Assembly (NCBI GenBank): GCA_029891385.1 | Contig: CM057233.1 | Span: 54,638,063-54,702,062, forward strand | Reading direction: 5' to 3' | DNA: 64,000 nucleotides | Origin: Erythroxylum novogranatense | Taxonomy: Eukaryota; Streptophyta; Magnoliopsida; Malpighiales; Erythroxylaceae | Part shown: positions 23,308 through 35,878 of the stretch, one piece after another | Position numbering within the stretch: the first letter of the stretch is position 1 | How the letters are laid out: every line of letters begins with the position of its first letter | Translations under genes and position numbers: made by a program | Notes under the pieces: generated by a model | What the model was told of the DNA's origin: nothing | Seen by the model: the letters and a program-made list of their open reading frames with translations, nothing else | Databases searched by the model: none

Positions 23308-25079
23308 TAAGAAACAAAGTTTTGTGACACCATAGAAAATTGTCAAATCATATATTTTAAAAGAGATTAATAAAAATTATAAATTTATGTTATAAAATTT
23401 ATAAATCTATGCTATAAAAATTATAAATTTGTGATTTTAGTTACATAATATTTTTAAATGACATTGTTGTTAACTAAATTTAGTTTTAAACTTAAAATCA
23501 TTGTCAATAATATTAAATTTGATTTTAAGAATATGATATTAATATTTAATCTTGATTTCCATTTTACTATATTACAATTATTTTAATTAATTCCAATAAA
23601 TATAAATATATATGGTAATTAATATAATATTATATGAATGTATAGATAATAATTGTAACTAGTATAATGATTTATGAATGCATAAATAATAAACAAATTT
23701 TCTCACATCTTACTTATGTAATATATTATTTTATTTAGTCATAATTCTCAATTTATTATATATAAATTCAATATTGTTATATATAATTTATATATTATAT
23801 ATAATTTCATTGTCAAAGTTCAAGCCAAATGATAATAGGGCATCATTTGACGAAGGTTTTCTGAATTGTCACCAAATGGTATATTTCTTCTGAATTAATA
23901 AAAAATGATGTCAATGTCCACTAGGTTATTAACACCAAAATGAAGCTCCCTTCACATTTCCTCTTGATTCACCATCAAAGAAGTGTCGTCTCCTCTGTTA
24001 TGGTCGTCATCGTTGAAGAAACATCATGTCCTGTGTTAGTACTATTCTTCTTTTCTGTTTTTAAGAACCCTCCTTATTGTGTTGTGTTGTGTTTTTTTCT
24101 GCTATATTTTGGAGTTGATATAGGTTTTGTGTTCTGCTTATGGTGTATGGGTTTTAGTTTGTGTTTGTGTTTAGAAGACGGTGATTTGTGTTTTTGTGGT
24201 GGATGCGTATAGGTTGACTTTTTTTTCACCTTCCATGCTTGTTTAAGGAGAGCCTACTAACCATTTGATTAAATGGTTTGTTAGATAATTAAGGCTACTT
24301 TTGTAAGGGATGTTTATGTATATATTTACCATATGATTGCTTTTACACCAGATCTCTACCATTTATAGTATACACATTTATAAGTCAAAAGAACTTTATT
24401 TCAACGTGTAATAAGGCTATGGTTAGACATAAGAATTAAAAGTAAAATTATCAAAAAGAAAAATATTGGCAAGGCATCTAAACATATATAGATAATAAAC
24501 GTATAAGTTGGAACTAAGATATTCAACTCACTTAGGAATAGTTCATTGCCTCATATGAAGAAAATTGGACTCATATTGAGTTTTCTTGCTACTACCTTTC
24601 TTACTTTTTCTTTTTTGGTACTTTTTTATTAATAGATATATGAATAAACTAAATAATTTGAACCATAACACAATAGGTAAGGATGTTTAATTAGAGAATT
24701 TGGCTTGTAATATAGTTATAAAATAAAAGAAAAAGGCTATGGTTCAAAGGAGTTAACTAGGGATATCAAATTGGGTGGGTTTTTAAGTTAAAGGTTGTAA
24801 AAAAACGGAAAGTCTTTTTTTATAGTCTTTTTTATTCTTATACATGCATATATCAATCAGGTCTTGAAATGTTCCAAGCAAGTTCTAAAGAAATATTATA
24901 ATACAAATGTTAAATCCCGTTTCCGGAACCCAACTCTTTCGAAAACCATCATAATTAACTTGAGCGTGCACATCATCTTGAAGGGTTATTGCATTAAACC
25001 CCAATAGCCATCATTTTCTTTTTGCACCCATAATAGACATTATCAATTAATTTTTATTCTCATAACATCCCAAAATTTT
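23308..25079. other. AT-rich spacer without recognised genes
   Basis: Low-complexity AT-rich DNA. A 90-codon open frame at 23940-24212 (+) starts MKLPSHFL and has a hydrophobic, Cys-rich end but no domain I recognise, so I do not call it a gene. No RNA gene or clear repeat array was seen. Confidence 0.5.
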
Positions 25080-25632
25080 ACTTACAAATTGTTCCATGGT
25101 GTGCCACACAAAATAGTCACCATGCTTGAACTCAATTTTTACTGCTTGCGATCAGAAATTGGAAAACTTCAAATCAGAATTTCAAATTTACTTCTTCATA
25201 TAAATCATAGCTCTATGTCTCTTGTTTATTTTGAAGCAAGAATCACCTCAAACGGAGTTCTACAACTCAAGATATCATCAAAATACCAGAATGTGTTCAT
25301 ACCCTAAACAAGCCCTCCTAACCGACCTCTCACTTGTTCTAATTCAAACTCTCTCAAATCAACTCCAAATGATACAAATTTTTATGGAGGAATACATATA
25401 TGTCTTAGAAATCCATTTCTTTAAGAATCACTTCAATTGGAGGTCGGATGAGGGAGTTATGATCAAAAGAATTCAACATGCTCAAACCCTAAATTGATTT
25501 GTACCTCTCTTGGAACAATTACCATAACTTTCACCACTATTATCGGATTGCCTTCGTTTTTAGACCATTAGAAAGAAGACATCCCGACCTACAACTTTTA
25601 TGAAGAACACAAAGTCTGATTCTTTCCCATGA

Positions 25633-25768
25633 ATGTCTGTTTAATGGACATGTATCGGGTAAGCTGCACCATTTCACCCGAGAAGGTCCGTTAAACGGAC
25701 TTCCATGTCCGTTTAACGGACATGAGCGAAGCAAGGGGTCCTTTTTGAAATGTCCGTTTAACGGACAT
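25633..25768. repeat. Four copies of the palindrome GTCCGTTTAACGGAC
   Basis: Copies at 25633-25651 (ATGTCTGTTTAATGGACAT, decayed yet still nearly symmetric), 25686-25700 (GTCCGTTAAACGGAC), 25704-25724 and 25750-25768 (ATGTCCGTTTAACGGACAT). Spacers are unrelated. Confidence 0.92.
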
Positions 25769-26786
25769 GGGGCTTCCAAAACCCCTCCAAACCTTCCAAT
25801 ATGCTTCCTACATCAAACCTAACATTATAACACCTATAATCTTGCAAAATTTAAATCTCCTAGCAAATTCAATTCATAACAACTCAAACATCAAACTTAT
25901 TTCATCAAACTCTCAATTCTTGATCCATTTGGTCCATCAAAACCACAAATTCTCATCAATTACCCTAGCTATCACATACACACCATATATAGCACCCTAA
26001 CTTGTCATAATCATATCTCTTGATTTCGTTGTCCAAAAATTACAATCTTTTTAGCGTTGAAAAACTAAGAAGATCATCTACAACTTCAAAGAAGACAACT
26101 TTGGCCAACTCTATCTCAATTATTCCAGAATTTCCCTTGGAGTCAGACATAAATCTTATCCTTGTGGAATCTTGAACTTGTCTCAAATTCACTTCTTTAA
26201 CTAAAGTAACACATTCTTATCGATTCAATTATCAATTGGAATTCATCAACCCTCAACTTCAATTTATGCAAAAACATCTTATGATTATCATCATTACTTT
26301 CCTATCTTTCTTGTCCATATTGCCTCACTTATATATATATATATATCAATTTATATGAAAAGTTCATCAACTCATATGGATTGCTTCTTCAATTATATCT
26401 AATTCCAACTGAACATCATTATACACTATTTCACATTCCAATTTCCCAATCATCCATAATTCCTATGTGCCATTTTCCATAATAACTCACTGATGTGTAC
26501 ACATATATATACATATACATCATCCATTCATGCTCCACATTCATCATAGTCATCCATATACAATTCATATTTTCATAACATCATAAATAATAGCTTTACA
26601 ATCTTCATGGGCATCTCATGCCACAATACATCATTAAATACCAAAATCCAATATACAAAGTGTGCAAAACCAAATGATCCTCATAATACAATTGAAGCCT
26701 TGTTTTACATCAATAATTCCTAAACATAACAAAACATGTAATTTCGGAGAAATGTCTTGACTTTCACTCTGTTTCCTGCTTATTAC

Positions 26787-27484
26787 CTGAGGATGGGGAA
26801 AGAGAGGGGGTGAGCTCGAAAGCTTATGGGTAACATGCTTATAACGAAATAACAAGCAAAACCTTTCAAAAGTTCTTAATCATGGAAAAATTCTTGTTGA
26901 AAATCCATAAAACATTTATTTTTCAAATTCTCATCATGTATTCAAATTCATAATTCACAAAGCATGAATGCATCAACTTATTCACAATTCATGAACACAT
27001 AAGCACATAAATGGTTTAGGTAGATCCATAAACATGACGAACTACACAATTCCATATAATGGCCTTGTGTAGTCGTGAACTTGGGGAGTCCTTGAAGGAG
27101 CTCCATGCCACTAGTGGGCAGGCGGGATAAGCCTATTCTTGGGTCAACGTGCACGTGACGGTTCTTGGATGGACTACCAAAACTCACATAACATGTAATT
27201 CAAAGCTTGTTGCCATAAATGGCACTTTTCGAAAAACTTGATTCCATGCACTTGATATATTCCGAAAACCATGTTTGAAAATATAAAATCATAATCTTGC
27301 AATCTTTTCAAAAGAAATATTTTTCATAAATCATCACAAATTTCACATAGAAACATGTAGCAATTTCACAATGCATTCATAGAAATAATGCAACAAATAT
27401 GATGCAAATTGAAATCATTTTCTTCAATGGCTTTCAAAGGAAATATTTATGGCTCGTAAATTTTGCTATCAACAAGATACCCAC
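26787..27484 (-). other. Putative LTR intron in the 25080-28720 element
   Basis: Minus-strand donor TTAAG|GTGGGTATC at 27484 and acceptor CATCCTCAG|G ending at 26787, 698 bp. Hairpin TAAGCT-TTCG-AGCTCA (26826-26811), with a UUCG loop, lies 24 nt upstream of the acceptor and runs into CTCACC. Confidence 0.48.
27042..27072. repeat. Nested hairpin homologous to those at 20463
   Basis: Outer stem CTACACAA/TTGTGTAG encloses TTCCATATAATGGCC, which folds as CCAT-ATA-ATGG. Compared with 20463-20546 both stems differ while pairing and the central ATA are kept. CGTGAAC follows in both families. Confidence 0.82.
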
Positions 27485-27955
27485 CTTAAATTCCTTGCTT
27501 AATACTTGTTCAAATGCATCCCCTCTTGCTCCTTTTACTCCACTTCCCTTCTTTGATTTCCTTCATCAACATTCACAAAATCCCCAAATCAAATGACTTT
27601 TCAATTGAGAAACCCATAACACACAATCACCAAATTGACTTTAGAATCTCTAAACTCATCCATTTCCTAAGCTCTTTGAATCAAAATACTCCAAAAATCC
27701 AAAAAATTAAAATATCACTTACCTTGAATCTTCACCCAACAAGGGATTTTCTTGGCTCTAAAGGAATCTCTCATCATCTTTCACCTTTTTCCTTCTTGAA
27801 CAACTTGAAAAATCACCCTTGGAGGCTTAGAAAAGTTGAACCCTAACTTGCTCTACTTCTTTCTCTCTTTTCTCCATTTTCGTTCTTCTTTCTCCTTCTC
27901 CCTTTTCAATTTCGTTTCCCTTTCTTCTAAATGAAAGACCACTCCTTTCTCTTGC

Positions 27956-27966
27956 CTTTTATATCA
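27956..27966 (-). promoter_or_regulatory. LTR TATA box
   Basis: The minus strand reads GATATAAAAGGCAAG, a strong plant TATA box, upstream of a GA-rich leader complement (27850-27930) and of the putative donor at 27484. Confidence 0.5.
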
Positions 27967-28720
27967 CTTATGATGCTAAAAAGTCCATAATGCCCTTACT
28001 TATAAGCCTAGTAACTTACATGTTTAAGTTGTCTTCCAATTTTGCCCCTCTTGCAACTTACCACACTAATTCAATTTAATCCATGTCATATGGTCTTAGT
28101 CACATTAATATGCCAATTAATTCCACAAAATAGAATAATTAATCTATCAATACCTAAAAATTCATTTAAATCATGCTTAGCTTCTTCCAAAAAAATCAAG
28201 ACCTTTTCTAATCATGCAATTTAAGGAATTTGATTGCACTTCCTTCTAGAGAAATGTTCCTCATTGTCTAAATTTTCTAATTACATCCAAAATCATTTAA
28301 TTTGGTTCCATGGTCCAAAAGTTATACCCAAAACAATTTCAGACTGTTCTTATACTGAAACATTATCCTGAGCTTGATTTCCATCCGAAAATTGGAATTC
28401 TTAGAGAATGAATTAGAACTTAATTTCATCATACCATTTGTAGACTTATCTCTCTAGTTTAATCCAAATCAAGAATCATCTCATTTGGATAACTAGGGAT
28501 CAAGTTACGGCTAAAACACCGAATCATACTCCATGAACATATTTCACTTGAAATTTCCTGCTTTTTAACTTCAACATATCACATAAAATCCATCTTATAT
28601 AAATACCATATTTTTCATTTCATTTCAAATTCATGAATTCTCCTTTCTTTATACATGAATAATCATGAACAACTTCTCATTTAATAGTCCTCACTTCCAA
28701 GAAAGGTTCAGGGCCCAACA

Positions 28721-28760
28721 ATTCTTCCTCCCTTAAAGAATTTCGTCCTCGAAATTCATA
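28721..28760 (-). other. Polypurine tract next to the 25080-28720 LTR
   Basis: The minus strand reads TTCGAGGACGAAATTC, then TTTAAGGGAGGAAGAAT up to the LTR start at 28720. This sets the orientation as minus and marks the LTR as the 3' one. Confidence 0.82.
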
Positions 28761-29825
28761 TCTTACTGATCTAGTGGGCAGGGTTTGCTTCCTCTTGTAC
28801 TCCTTTGTTTTTTCATTTTACTGCATCACTCAAATGCTTTCTTTTCAATGACCTTAGTTAACGGATTCGAACAATCCCTCCATAACTTGTTCAGATATCG
28901 CACCATCCTGACCCTGCTTGTTTGATCTTGAGCACACCTTGGCATGATTGTACTCATAAACATGTGCTCATGTGAGACTATCACAGAGGTAATTTGTCTT
29001 GCACTTGATGATTCACATCAGGGTCGTGCTAAGTGACTGTGTGCTAATCCACTTAACTCTCATGCCTATTCTTGTTAAATTTCATACCCTTGACGTTGAT
29101 CCTTCTAATTCATTCATCTTTCTTAATTCACTTGATTCTTATCATTCATCTATTTCACCTGTCCATAACATCTCCAATTCTAACCTTCAATGACGTGTAG
29201 GCCTTACTCATCATAATACAAAAGCGATGACTCATTCTATCATCTAACTCCTCATACAGTGTTCAACTGAACTCACTAGGACTGTGATTTTTGTGCTTAA
29301 GGTCAAATAGATTATACTTGGATCTCATGGTCCTATTAAACTTCAAACGATATGCCTTAAACATATTCTTGCCAGTTACGACCATCAATTCAAACATTCA
29401 CTTGCTTACTTTGACATTCTTAGTCACTAAAAAGGTCTTTCGATGTATCCCTACTAGGATGCATAACTTATGCCACCAATTTTACTTTGCTAGCAATCTC
29501 TTTACTCAATAATCTTTATTGATTTCACATACTTCTTATTTCATTCACCATGTATCATTCTTCTTATTTGAACTCGAAATTTTGATATGGTTTCAATCTC
29601 GTAATCAGATTCACAATCTTTTACTCTTCAATTTGGGATATACTTAGCCCCACATGCTATGCTTCTTTTTGCTCTAGTTCTGATAATCATAATATAGAAT
29701 TTATGCTTAATGTATCAGATATAACACTTAGCCTTACTTGGAATATCTCACTTGTACAATCATAGTCTTTTGTTATTTATGTCAATCTCCTGAGTCTCAT
29801 ATTTAATTCTCCCAATTCTTTTTAA
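28761..29825 (-). other. Degraded 3' interior of the same Gypsy-type element
   Basis: About 1 kb next to the polypurine tract with no surviving pol motif that I can read. Its length and position fit the untranslated stretch before the tract in this family. It is cut at 29826 by the inverted tRNA-like repeat. Confidence 0.4.
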
Positions 29826-30345
29826 TGTTGGGTCCGTGTTTTGTATACTGGGACGAACTAGGACCAGCGTACCCCAAGTTGGCACGCGACCACAACCTTC
29901 AAACGTATTGTCCTCTTTGGTACTCGAACTCGAGACCTCAAGGTTTTGTTGCATTTAAATGCATGCCTCTTACCATTGAGCTACTTAGCTCAATGGTAAG
30001 AGGCATGCATTTAAATGCAACAAAACCTTGAGATCTCGAGTTCGAGTACCAAAGAGGACAATAGCTCAATGGTAAGAGGCGTGCATTTAAATGCAACAAA
30101 ACCTTGAGGTCTCGAGTTTAAGTACCAAAGAGGGCAATACCTTTGAAGGTTGTGGTCGCATGCCAACTTGGGGTACGCTGGGCCTAGTTCGCTAAGAGAC
30201 GTGCATTTAAATGCAACAAAACCTTGAGGTCTCGAGTTCGAGTACCAAAGAGGACAATACCTTTGAAGGTTGTGGTCGCGTGCCAACTTGGGGTACGCTG
30301 GGCCTAGTTCGCCCCAGTACACAAAACACGAACCCAATAATAATA
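29826..30345. repeat. Inverted and tandem tRNA-like (SINE-like) units
   Basis: The left arm (29826-29983) is the reverse complement of the right arm (30192-30338). Between them are a truncated direct unit (29986-30061) and a longer one (30062-30191). Each direct unit starts with or near TAGCTCAATGGTAAGAGG, a good tRNA A box, and carries CTCGAGTTCGAGTACC, a B-box-like motif, about 35 bp further on after the palindrome GCATTTAAATGC. The arms end in TTGGGTCCGTGTTTTG and its complement. A SINE that inserted repeatedly or folded back fits best. No tail or target duplication is clear. Confidence 0.7.
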
Positions 30346-33300
30346 GAATAAACTTCAAAGGAAATACATATTTATTTGAATGTTTCAATCTTTTATGGCT
30401 CAAATTCTTAAAATTTATTTCAAATCACTTCAACTTTGCACGATGCCTTATCATTTGATAATCAAAGTTTATAAAAGTGCATAACGCTAGCTAATTTAAC
30501 CATTTGACATGTTCATAAAAGACCAAATCTTTTAACATATACACATTTTAGTTTATTCAAAATATATTTGATGAAACCATATAATAGTTTAGCGAAATGT
30601 CGACATGAAGACTAATTTCTGGGAGGATTATGGCAAAATTCTCATTAATAAAGAACAAATTGATGCACAACAAATACCCTTATCAAACAATAATCACCCT
30701 TTGCCTTCATTAGTTGATCTTCTTCTTTAAAATTTTTAGTATTATTCGCATTAGCTCTCTTTCTTTATTATCCTATCTCATTTTCTGTTGGGAAGCTATT
30801 AGATGAATGTTTGATTATGTATACTATGTGTTATGTAAAGCTTCCTTGAATCTTCAAGAGAATGTAGATGAAAATGAAGGTAGTGGTAATGTCTCGATGG
30901 TCCGTACAGGAATGGAAAAATTGGTTGTTTTGGAATAGTCATCAATTCCAAAAATTGTCTATTCAATCAGGTATGCATGTGGTTGAATTTAAGTTCCTTG
31001 TATCATTTGCCTTAGCTATTTAAGTTCTATATTATTTATTTCTTAGGTGAAATGCATCATATGTGCAATTCATCTAGTTTAGTGATTCATATTGCATCTA
31101 GGGAATCGTTCATTGTATATTATGTTAGTTTAGTTAAAGTTAAGAAGTTGTTAGAAGAGGGTGTCAATAAACCAACTCCTAAGGGAAGATCTTTCACCTT
31201 TTCACTCGATGCCTTCAAACATACAAGGACTTTTCTTAGGAATCTAAACATAGGGAACTCCTTTATCTTTTTTATCAAGTCTCATGTCACTTGAAATCTA
31301 ACAAAATAATTATTTTTTTTCCTTTTTTATGGAATAGGTGTGAAACTTTATTTATTGTTTTGTCCGTAAGAATTAAACTTATAATCAAAATCTTGTATTA
31401 CTTACCATATATCATTATATTATATTGCTTATCATTTTTAATATTTATATGTATTATTATTTATTGTTAATGAATATTAATGATTAAGAATAGTCAACAA
31501 CTTAAATTGATGATATTTTGATCTTATTAACATTAAAATTTAGGTATGTTTATCTTTTCTATCCAAAAATATTTACTTTTCAAATTTTAAATTACATATC
31601 ATCTATTTTTCAAGAATATGTTTAAAGCTTTGAATTTTTTACCATTTTTATAAGCTCCATTCTATTTTCATGCAAAATTTGTATAAACGGAGGTGTACTA
31701 TGTACAATAGGCATCATTAAATAATCATTTGTGTATAAATCCATATATTTAAATAAATTTATAGAGTTTGATACATTAGGTAAAAATTGTAAAAAAAGTG
31801 TATAAATTCACTTTTTTTTGTTTGTTTCTCTCTCTCCCCCCTCTTTATCTCCGATTTTTTACAACTCCTAGCCACCACCATTTGTCCCTCACTTCCTCAC
31901 GTGTTGCTGTTGCTGGCCACTACTCCGCAATCACCTCTTCTTGACGTCACCTCCGTGGCCAACGCCCAAGACAATCGCTCAAGAATTACGGCTGATGCCA
32001 TAAATTTGATACCACCCTGACCCAAAAGAATTACGGCTGAAACACAAAAGCAAAACAAAGAAGAAAAAAAACGCTAAAAGAAAAAGGTGAAATTCGGAAG
32101 CTAAAGCAATATCCTCTCTTTCCAAAAAAATAAAAATATAGAAACTAATGTTTTGTTATTGACGAGTCTGTGATACAAAACTCAATCTTAACTGATGTAA
32201 GATTTTGAGATACCAACCCAAATGAATAAACCCTTTAAAGTTTGTCTTTTTTAGCAGTTTTAAAAAGATATTTTGTATTTAGTTATTGTTTTGTTTATTT
32301 ATAAAACCTTCTTTACTTTGGAGCTATTTTCCGGTAGATATTTTTATTACGTTTCATTATGTAAGTATTTATTTTTAATAGTCACTTAAAATAGATTATT
32401 ATTATTAAGTAAAATAATAATAAGTATTTTCCGGTAGCTATTTTATTTTTTTATTGCTTCTTTTATAAGTTTAACAGTCATATAATGACATTAGTCATCG
32501 GATGTCACTGTCCTTTTACTAAAAATCATCCAATTATTTATTTAATTATGTAAATGTGCCCATTTATATGATAACGTTATGGATATTTTTATACTTCTTC
32601 TAGTAGTATCATAAAATTAAAATTAGAGAATTTAAAATATAATGGATGTTTTAGGACATTAATAATAATAAAAGAATAAATATATTTACAATAAATTGAA
32701 ACTTTGAATATTTGATTGATATAGTTTATAATTATATCTAGTATTATAAAATTAGGTAAAGTTCTAAATTTAAATTATAATTTACACAATGACTTAATCC
32801 AAAATTATTTTAAATTAATAATAATCCAACATTATTTTGTCACCGGTTTAAATGTATCAAAGATAGAATCCCTATAATTAGAGTTGTTCAAAATTATATT
32901 AGGTAATATATATCAAATATTAAATTTATTAACCTGCCAGTAAAGGATTATCAAACAAGATGCGAAAAATAAAACAATCAAATATGATTGATGTTACCAT
33001 TCAATTAGATTAATAAAGGTTATACACAAAAGTTAACGTAATTTCCTTTTATTATTTTGAAATTATATTGACTAAACATATATAAATTAACCAACTTATT
33101 TATTTCGTAAGTTAAGTCACAAAATTAAATAATTTAGATTTTAATAAATAATTTAAATAATTAGTGTTACATCTTAAATCCAATTCCAAGTATGTGATAA
33201 ATTTTTATCCAGTAATGAAACCTAATTTGTTAAACTTCAATATCAAGCTATTATTAATAATATATTTGTCAAAATTATTCTTTTATTTATTTTTGATATA

Positions 33301-33555
33301 ATATGATTAAATTGTATTATTTTAAATACTTTGTATTGTTTTTAATTTTATATTTGCATGATAATTAAATGATATTTTTATATTAATTGTGGTTATTATT
33401 TATATATGAAAATAATATTAATAATTTTTTACATTACACATATTCAAATTTTAGAGTAATTGTTAAAATTAATCGATTAAAAAGTTACATGTCATTGTTT
33501 TACGTATATAAAACAAGTAACGAATAATTAGTGTTCGCTAACTGTCAAATTTATG
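30346..33555. other. AT-rich spacer without recognised genes
   Basis: Mostly AT-rich sequence. At 30970-31070 a GTATGCATG...TTATTTCTTAG|GTG arrangement could be an intron, followed by an 80-codon open frame (31052-31294), but no protein family is recognisable. A pyrimidine-rich and then GC-richer stretch occurs at 31810-32000. Confidence 0.4.
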
Positions 33556-33560
33556 TCGGG

Positions 33561-33710
33561 AAGCTTGCTTATGATGTTCTACAAGGCCATTTAAAGCCGG
33601 AGCTTCCACTTTTGCGGTGGGGACCTACGAGTCGTGAAGCTTGCCTATGATGTTCTACGAGACCATTTAAAGCCGGAGCTTCCACTTTTGCGGTGGGGAC
33701 CTACGAAGGA
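33561..33710. repeat. 76-bp tandem duplication
   Basis: Two copies starting AAGCTTGC (33561 and 33637) share the block TTTAAAGCCGGAGCTTCCAC followed by TTTTGCGGTGGGGACCTACGA. They are much more GC-rich than their surroundings and nearly identical. Confidence 0.9.
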
Positions 33711-33889
33711 CTAGCTGAGTTTATATAAGTCTTGACCGAGACAAAGATAGAGAAAGCCGTAGAGGATTTTGCCGTATACCACATTACTACCCATTTGCCA
33801 TGTAGTTGATTTCAATCCTAAACACCACAAACATCATCCAAAGGAGTTTATATCACGAGCATAGGGCTACAAAAAGTGCAAGCAGTACA

Positions 33890-34980
33890 AGATTTAATTA
33901 GAAAAACAAGATGTCTATGTACTGAAGATCTGTAATTTTTTCAAGATTTATTGTTCCCATCTCATAGCCTTCCAAGATATTAGAATAAAAATGACGTCGA
34001 TAATAAATCTTAAGTTATCGAATAATTCCAGCATCGTATGGTTGAATTTTTGATATTGTATTTGAAGGCAAAAAAAACAATTCAACATTTCTCAAGTCTT
34101 CAATAACCTTGAGATGGGATGGGTAATTGTCTACTATAAGCAACACTTTTCTACCTGTCATTCTATCATCAAACCAACGAACAAATTCTTGAAAGAGTAA
34201 TCCAGTCATCCATGCTTTCTTGTTGGCTCGATAATGACAATTAAGATTGTCAATATTCATATTTTTAAAGCATCTAGGATTAGTATACTTACCAATAATC
34301 CAAAGAAGTATTTTATCTGAACCATCCTCATTGCAACAAACAACAACAGTAAATCTTTCCTTGTCCTTTTTTCATCCCTCTAATTGCTTTGTAGCTAGTG
34401 AATGATCTGCTTACAAATGATAAAATAAGTCTATTTCGTCCATATTATAAATATCCCTCCAATGAAATTTGTCCAATTTAGCTCGAATTTTAGGTACAGC
34501 TTCTTCAATATTCTTCATGACAACTGAACCGTTTTCACCAAACCTTCTATAAGACTTAATCTCATGTCTCGCCTTGAACCGTTCTAGCTAATCACTTGAG
34601 AAGTTAAATTCTGGATTTGCTTCACCATACATCTTCTGTAGAAACTCTCTTACTTTAGTTTGAATCATTTCTCCAGTCATGTTCACTTTCTCTTGATATT
34701 GGAGAAACTACTCATACAATACCTTTTCTAATTCAGGATATTTTGCTGATTTGTGCCTTTTAACATTGCTATTTGTTATCTCTTTTGACAAATACTCTGC
34801 TGACTTTTTAAGAGTATTTGATATTGTTGATTGACTAATAGAGAGATCAAACTTTTTTTGAATCCACTATTGCAAATATTTTTGACTCGAAGAGGGATGT
34901 TGACTTTTGTACTCACATAATGCTTTTCTCATTTCATCAGTTAGCGTAGACTTTTTTACGCCTTTCAAATGAGTAGTCAT
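33890..34980 (-). pseudogene. Pogo/Tigger-type transposase (Tc1/mariner superfamily), broken
   Basis: Transposase of the CENP-B-related pogo group, which cuts and pastes DNA elements at TA. The frame starts at ATG 34980 (MTTHLKGVKKSTLTDEMRKA). The N-terminus resembles a Psq/CENP-B helix-turn-helix with SISQSTISNTLKK, followed by a CENPB-HTH part. The catalytic triad region is visible: NMDEIDLF (first Asp), LLIVDNYPSHL (34145-34113, second Asp) and IQPYDAGIIR (34044-34015, third Asp), giving DDD as in pogo. In-frame stops occur at 34867-34869 and later, including directly after AGIIR. I could not define terminal inverted repeats. Confidence 0.85.
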
Positions 34981-35089
34981 GAAAAGAAAGAAAGAGTAGA
35001 AGAGAGATTCACGTCCAAAGAAGAGAGAAAACGTGAATACCCTCTAAACTAATCCTAAAAAACCCTATTTATATTGGAGGAGGTCTCGT

Positions 35090-35480
35090 AGGAAAGGATT
35101 TCTTTTCCAAGTAGAAGTGGGTCTTTCTTTCCTTGTAGAATTAAGATCTTTACAAAGAGATGATTTCTTTTCTAAGTAGAAGTAGGTCTTTCTTTCCTTG
35201 TAGAATTAGGTTCTTTACAAGGAGATGATTTTTTTTCCAAGTAGAAGTAGGTCTTTTTTTCCTTGTAGAATTAGGATCTTTACAAGGAGATGATTTCTTT
35301 TCGAAATAGAAGTAGATCTTTCTTTCCTTGCAGAATTAGGATCTTTACAAGGAGATGATTCCTTTTTCAAGTAGAAGTAAGTCTTTCTTTCCTTGTAGAA
35401 TTAGGATTTTTACAAGAATATGATTTCTTTTCCAAGTAGAAGTAGGTTTTTTCTTTCCTTGTCAAATTAGGATCTTTACA
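35090..35480. repeat. 63-bp minisatellite next to the pogo transposase
   Basis: About six tandem units of roughly 63 bp, each with GATTTCTTTTCCAAGTAGAA, GTAGGTCTTTCTTTCCTTG and TAGAATTAGGATCTTTACAA. It begins about 110 bp upstream of the transposase start and may be a subterminal array of the same element. Confidence 0.9.
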
Positions 35481-35878
35481 AGCGTAATATTCTAATACTT
35501 CATATTCTAATGTACTTACATGCACTCTATTTTGAATCACGCTAATTTAAGATTACTAAACTTATTTTGACAAGATTAATAAACTTAGATACAATGCACC
35601 ATCATTAATTAATTTTTATTTATTTTCTTTTCTTAGTTGCGAAAAAACTAATTGTTTAATTTAACAAATATAATGTACAAAATAAAATTATTTTATAAAT
35701 TAATAACCCAGTATAAGGTAATAATTTTTAGGTCCAAAAATATTCATTTATAGAGGTTTTACTTGTATCTCACAATACTACTAACACCCAAGCCACATAT
35801 AATTGTTGTAAGAACGTTACATTCAACCAAACTCTTGCTTTTTTAATATATAGAAAACTTCTAAAATTGAGAAGATAT

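Larger units (their letters stand above)
25080..28720 (-). repeat. Minus-strand Gypsy-type LTR sequence, related to the LARD-like element
   Basis: The right end GGGCCCAACA followed by a purine-tract complement identifies the LTR start on the minus strand. Blocks in the same order as in 19268-23307 include CTTCCTTCTAGAGAAATG (28231), TACCCACC (27477), CCACTAGTGG near 27110, a covarying hairpin (27042-27072) and GGTGAGCTC (26810). The segment 25080-26310 resembles an LTR U3 again (AACGGAGTTCTACAACT), so a second LTR fragment may be fused on. The left boundary is uncertain. Confidence 0.75.

Noticed and set aside
23940..24212. Possible small protein gene MKLPSHFL...
   Set aside because: No domain, no splice or promoter support, low-complexity Phe/Val/Cys end. 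Could be an exon but not supportable.
29986..30061. Functional tRNA gene
   Set aside because: A box and B-like box are present, but the spacing is too long, the acceptor stem is not evident, and the unit is repeated and inverted.
30011..30403. 130-codon frame on the minus strand with LGPAYPKLARDHNLQ repeats
   Set aside because: It reads through the inverted tRNA-like units; the repeats are the SINE-like sequence, not a protein.
30970..31294. Two-exon host gene
   Set aside because: A plausible GT...AG pair and an 80-codon frame exist, but there is no recognisable family and no upstream coding continuity.
33780..34980. Intact DNA transposon with inverted ends
   Set aside because: The transposase is broken and I could not pair terminal inverted repeats by eye.
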